NCBI GenBank assembly: GCA_902463835.1
Contig: CABQGZ010000137.1
Coordinates: forward strand, 1 to 7,984
Length of the DNA: 7,984 bases
Origin: an uncultured Lachnospiraceae bacterium
GTDB taxonomy: Bacteria; Bacillota; Clostridia; Lachnospirales; Lachnospiraceae
Direction: 5' to 3'
Below, piece by piece: positions 7,801 to 7,984 of this stretch (positions are counted from its first letter, which is position 1; each line of letters opens with the position of its first letter). Under the pieces are notes generated by a model. That model saw only the letters and a list, made by a program, of their open reading frames with translations, made no database searches and had not been told where the DNA came from. Both the position numbers and the translations under genes were made by a program.

Positions 7801-7984
7801 TACTTCTCTCCTTCCTTCGTAATAAAGAATGTATTATTATCATTAGCCTGATTATTTCCATCTGTTACAAATGAGGGAACGCTGTTCCATGCACCTGCCT
7901 GACTCGCGGTAGCGTTTTTTCCCAAAGCCAGATTTTCATTAGACGTCTCTGCAGCTTCTGTGGACACTGTCCCCCAGCCTGAGA
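1842..7984 (-). CDS. Giant sortase-anchored surface protein with F5/8 domains and a putative glycoside hydrolase core, N-terminus truncated
   Basis: The frame is open from the right edge (last whole codon ends at 7982) to TAA at 1842-1844. The GTG at 7967 is not a believable start: the frame continues upstream as SGWGT, there is no visible ribosome site, and a wall-anchored protein needs a signal peptide, which must lie beyond the edge. Numbering from the GTG-encoded Val as residue 1 gives 2041 residues. Domain order: three F5/8 or discoidin-like domains (12-176, 181-328, 344-509), two InlB/Flg_new-like repeats (511-648), a putative catalytic core (about 656-1345), four divergent InlB-like repeats (1366-1748), about three FIVAR modules (1757-1967), an acidic spacer (1968-2006), and APKTGE with membrane helix and basic tail (2007-2041). 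This is the usual plan of exported Clostridia enzymes that degrade host or plant glycans at the cell surface. The substrate and enzyme family are not known to me. Its promoter lies outside the window. Confidence 0.93.
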   Translation of the reverse strand, partial: SGWGTVSTEAAETSNENLALGKNATASQAGAWNSVPSFVTDGNNQANDNNTFFITKEGEKYVTIDLEEVQEMASIKVYGEIPADGGYYNRPHNQVIQVSQDADFKDDTTITVFNTDADNSMGFGEGADKEEVNTKSGRLISFEPVKARYIRYYQEGADQGTSIPGKELPSRLAVCEIEVYAPEKPVNLALSATAKATTIYENNASVYGPQNAIDGKLDTAWASYCKQGVTWDNNRVLTLEWAKPISVTELKLWARCNPKFTNDTLVLEYTLLDTDGMALLEGTNEVSGAEDYQTNIQIEKTENVKKVEFRVNMKVEKGNSNDALGFREVEVYGTGDPGEIEIERVPAGNLAYGLVPEFRYKTGEVVTSFGQGDRIPRLTSGVVNSDNWVQPSKDGAAYMQIDLGKVCLINQIKTWEYYKDNARWFYEAVQISADGENWKTLYNSDKDNNGDLKDLGTNPAGEYDETHSESAAGNSIVFPAEDARYVRFWSGGYKRNNTGDVIKNPLWVQLQVFYNCLVTFDFNYPEAEESEKTVVPVPQNTSVERPEDPVSQAPGYVFKEWQLDGEAYEFGAVTEDITLTAIWEQVGTYDVTLAYHDGETSNLIQKVTKGMQVKMPENPERDGYNFAGWKWKGMPYNPEEPVTKDMVLDAYWVSADTTEDEAVIDAGLVELHLNSKGQITNIIGTLDGIDYAPTEAEYQKSWLVSMIADNAYHTPTSMTYDKEKNILRFKFATMNARVDVKLENKGSYTTFTVDQLIAPPSVTVETLLWGPIKTTINEIVGESLGVAYNYDFAIGLHDLNDKTIGGWPQKWNAITYPPGYTHQDNTYLSGMSWQAQAAVVADRFWGGSFLQSYTNNYTKPTERIVGGWAWVVNDKVDQTNFEFGKSFHSMAHETVPSLLNSMFPEDAYIEGSSIALFGCKARNILNTVEEIELKEDLPHPTANEEWQKTASPALGSYVKTGSLNTGNVDKVTKAASEAGINYVYHIVGAVGPFDSNGSYRFNSGWGHSDQNAQDLMCDVAAKYGVYLGTHSMSAYINNGGGNDPLYVTDYGAHPDLASAQTTVLTRPVKKADRTIYIADGKNFGSICRDASGRFMRIGSEIIQYTDVEKLGPSEWRISGCTRGARGTGNYIDSYDEGASVARLWLSQYSAFIGGVNLANEIALRQAEAYNNSGVRDMSCDGLEDVHKNGYNELALNRYASTLFNNCNNKDGFYFVNSVMCANQWDMLSREDWNRSVRENLPNFNLSAPSDQYDPVTDSRAYMMQRNLFPLVYNVDGSERDLSLVAALDAGFILGDVSGYSAEQRASIRAWKDAMVNYAFTEQQKQDFLNAYDASRSNSWKLMTVEEGKEWTLQQVDGSGAAIGEPITLHAGIKLNVEGCENGNVATSASIEDVKGINPNYTNKIKASFPGTVVSAVQPGEKVIVSPMAYDGYELASLTVKDAEGKTIDTVEYDKTYQNYSFIMPNTAEVTIIPEFVAAKDENGTRGGNKAVASGVVHTITIDDEIENGTINVAESAAGGSQVTVTVTAAEGYKFLQAGVSSVNYETVIVANDEKSATFTMPDADVTVTAIFVPTYDVTTAGDIENGTISANVSKAAEGDNVVITLKPDAKYKMVSGSLIVRAENGDGIPTTVTADLDKYEFTMPKSGVTVTAKFAETSAHAISSNGDAEKGSVEVSADSAHMGDKLTFTVTPKEGYSVSSIYVLNDNGYQVAIDKNEAFAHNSNLMAKLNGASVTASFTMVDRDVTVWAYFEEKVDSEPELPDNVDKIRNLLRYTIAYAEKQSIEGVAESAVKYFEKVLQAAKNIVDAKDVTLAQLQTAWSNLLEGIHGLGITVGDKTILEILIREAESLMEEKERYVEKYWPQLEKALTEAQEVMADGDALTEDITPAEDALLEAILAQRYKANKDNLQKLIDKANGIDLGKYTEESVSVFKAAMKSAEIVLKDETLSKDDQTIVDDAANTLSAAIDGLKLASTDGDDNSKDDGDKNDGNKEDGNEGDSNKDDNKTDGKDAPKTGENSNVMIWLVMMLAALAAGMIAKKRIGQRS
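1845..2066 (-). other. Acidic wall spacer, APKTGE sortase signal, membrane helix and basic tail
   Basis: Residues 1968-2006 are almost only Asp, Asn, Lys, Gly, Glu, Ser and Thr, a low-complexity spacer of the kind that crosses peptidoglycan. APKTGENS follows at 2007-2014, then the hydrophobic stretch NVMIWLVMMLAALAAGMIA (2015-2033) and the tail KKRIGQRS. This is a complete cell-wall sorting signal, with Ala in place of the classical Leu of LPxTG. Cleavage between Thr and Gly by a sortase and covalent attachment to the wall are expected from the family. Confidence 0.92.
2067..2699 (-). repeat. About three FIVAR-type helical modules
   Basis: Residues about 1757-1967 are helical and charged. 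The last unit (about 1902-1965) is a clear FIVAR module: LQKLIDKANGIDLGKYTEES, then FKAAMKSAEIVLKDE, then VDDAANTLSAAIDGLK. Two weaker units precede it, about 1760-1825 (ending LQTAWSNLLEGIHGLG) and about 1833-1897 (ILIREAESLMEEKERYVEKY). FIVAR modules are common near the wall end of large Gram-positive surface enzymes and probably serve as stalk or adhesion elements. The third unit is confident; the other two are degenerate. Confidence 0.75.
2724..3872 (-). repeat. Four divergent InlB-like beta repeats after the catalytic core
   Basis: Four units (residues about 1366-1471, 1492-1567, 1570-1650, 1653-1748) each start with a short strand and an ENG or EKG turn (1375, 1501, 1579, 1664). A Gxxvxvt strand and a GY or KY turn follow, and each ends with F.M followed by VTVxAxF or a variant. 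FIMP, FTMP, FTMP and FTMV stand at 1456, 1553, 1636 and 1733. The middle two are the closest pair (DEIENGTINV against GDIENGTISA). Unit 1 carries a longer insert. They probably act as stalk spacers that hold the enzyme away from the wall. No long exact DNA repeats were seen, so the array looks old and stable. Confidence 0.8.
3933..6002 (-). other. Putative glycoside hydrolase core of unassigned family
   Basis: Residues about 656-1345 form a large core. The first part (656-900) is strand-rich and reads like the beta-sandwich that precedes a barrel in several glycoside hydrolase families, with TVETLLWGPIKT, SGMSWQAQAAVVADRFWGG and RIVGGWAWVVND. The second part (about 905-1340) has the alternating helix-strand rhythm of a (beta/alpha)8 barrel: VDKVTKAASEAGINYVYHIVG, AAKYGVYLGTHSMSAYIN, VRDMSCDGLEDVHKNGYNELAL, DGFYFVNSVMCANQWD and LVAALDAGFILGDVSGY. 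Acidic residues at strand ends that could be catalytic include D989, D1175, E1178 and D1220. This is inference from pattern only. I do not recognise the family; distant relatives of clan GH-D, GH31 or GH101 are possible, as is an uncatalogued family. Confidence 0.6.
4551..4781 (-). other. Small beta module inside the catalytic core, resembling a phage structural-protein motif
   Basis: Residues about 1063-1139 contain RTIYIADGKNF, then FMRIGSEIIQYTDV, then WRISGCTRGARGTG, then YDEGASVARLW. The order 'iGsEiI.Y ... l.GCtRGa.GT ... G..V' matches a small beta module that I know from phage tail and baseplate-type proteins and from some carbohydrate-active proteins. It sits between two barrel segments (THSMSAYIN and VRDMSCDGLED), so it is probably an insertion in a barrel loop that may shape the substrate cleft. 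The motif is seen; its role is inference. Confidence 0.5.
6024..6437 (-). repeat. Two InlB/Flg_new-type beta repeats of the surface protein
   Basis: Two tandem modules (about residues 511-579 and 584-648) share the Listeria-Bacteroides repeat pattern: an opening strand (VTFDFNYP, YDVTLAYHDG), a PxxP-like turn (PEDPVSQAPGYVFKEW, PENPERDGYNFAGW), and an ending with ITLTAIW or MVLDAYW. They are beta-grasp-like spacers that probably separate the binding domains from the catalytic core. The two copies differ in sequence, so they are old duplications rather than recent ones. Confidence 0.8.
6441..7934 (-). other. Three F5/8-type (discoidin, CBM32-like) domains of the surface protein
   Basis: Domain 1 (residues 12-176) opens with NLALGKNATASQ, has VTIDLEEVQEMASIKVYGE, and closes with ARYIRYYQEG and LAVCEIEVYAPE. 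Domain 2 (181-328) opens with NLALSATAKAT, has the calcium-loop-like NAIDGKLDTAWASY, and closes with FREVEVYGTG. Domain 3 (344-509) opens with NLAYGLVPEF, has MQIDLGKVCLINQIKTWEYY and VQISADGENWKTLYNS, and closes with ARYVRFWSGG and LWVQLQVFY. These are the standard landmarks of the jelly-roll fold. In bacterial surface enzymes such domains usually bind glycans, often galactose or N-acetylated sugars, and keep the enzyme on its substrate. The ligand here is unknown. Domain 2 is the most divergent from the usual pattern. Confidence 0.82.

Noticed and set aside
7965..7967. GTG as the start codon of the giant surface protein
   Set aside because: The frame stays open to the window edge, there is no ribosome binding site just upstream, and a sortase-anchored protein needs an N-terminal signal peptide that is absent here. 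The true start lies beyond the window.

Overview
The window looks like a chromosomal stretch from a gut-type Gram-positive Clostridia, most likely Lachnospiraceae. The evidence is the moderate GC content, the strong GGAGG ribosome binding site, the sortase-anchored surface protein built from F5/8-type, InlB-like and FIVAR modules, and an AraC-family regulator beside sugar-metabolism genes. This placement is inference from gene style; there is no rRNA or other marker gene.

Layout. Positions 2-787 (+) hold the C-terminal three quarters of a Gfo/Idh/MocA-family NAD(P)-dependent oxidoreductase, cut by the left edge. A 138-base gap follows, holding a probable intrinsic terminator, a perfect 7-bp inverted repeat and a strong Shine-Dalgarno. 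Positions 926-1795 (+) encode a complete 289-aa AraC-type regulator with an N-terminal cupin sensor. Its last codons are built into a perfect 17-bp hairpin (1778-1817) that lies between it and the convergent gene. The rest of the window, 1842-7984 (-), is one very large open reading frame (at least 2046 aa, N terminus cut by the right edge) for a multidomain cell-wall-anchored protein. In order it has three F5/8/discoidin-like carbohydrate-binding domains, two InlB/Flg_new-type repeats, a roughly 690-residue core that looks like a glycoside hydrolase but which I cannot place in a family, four divergent InlB-like beta repeats, about three FIVAR helical modules, an Asp/Asn/Lys/Gly-rich wall spacer, an APKTGE sorting motif, a membrane helix and a basic tail.

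Working model (inference). The surface enzyme would bind and cut a complex glycan outside the cell, the oxidoreductase could act on a released sugar or polyol inside it, and the AraC protein could sense a sugar and control one or both neighbours. Co-regulation cannot be shown from this window, because the promoter of the large gene and the start of the oxidoreductase operon lie outside it. The most interesting items are the unassigned catalytic core, a small phage-structural-protein-like beta module embedded in it, and the long hairpin overlapping the araC-type stop codon. No RNA genes, CRISPR arrays, insertion sequences or integration sites were seen.
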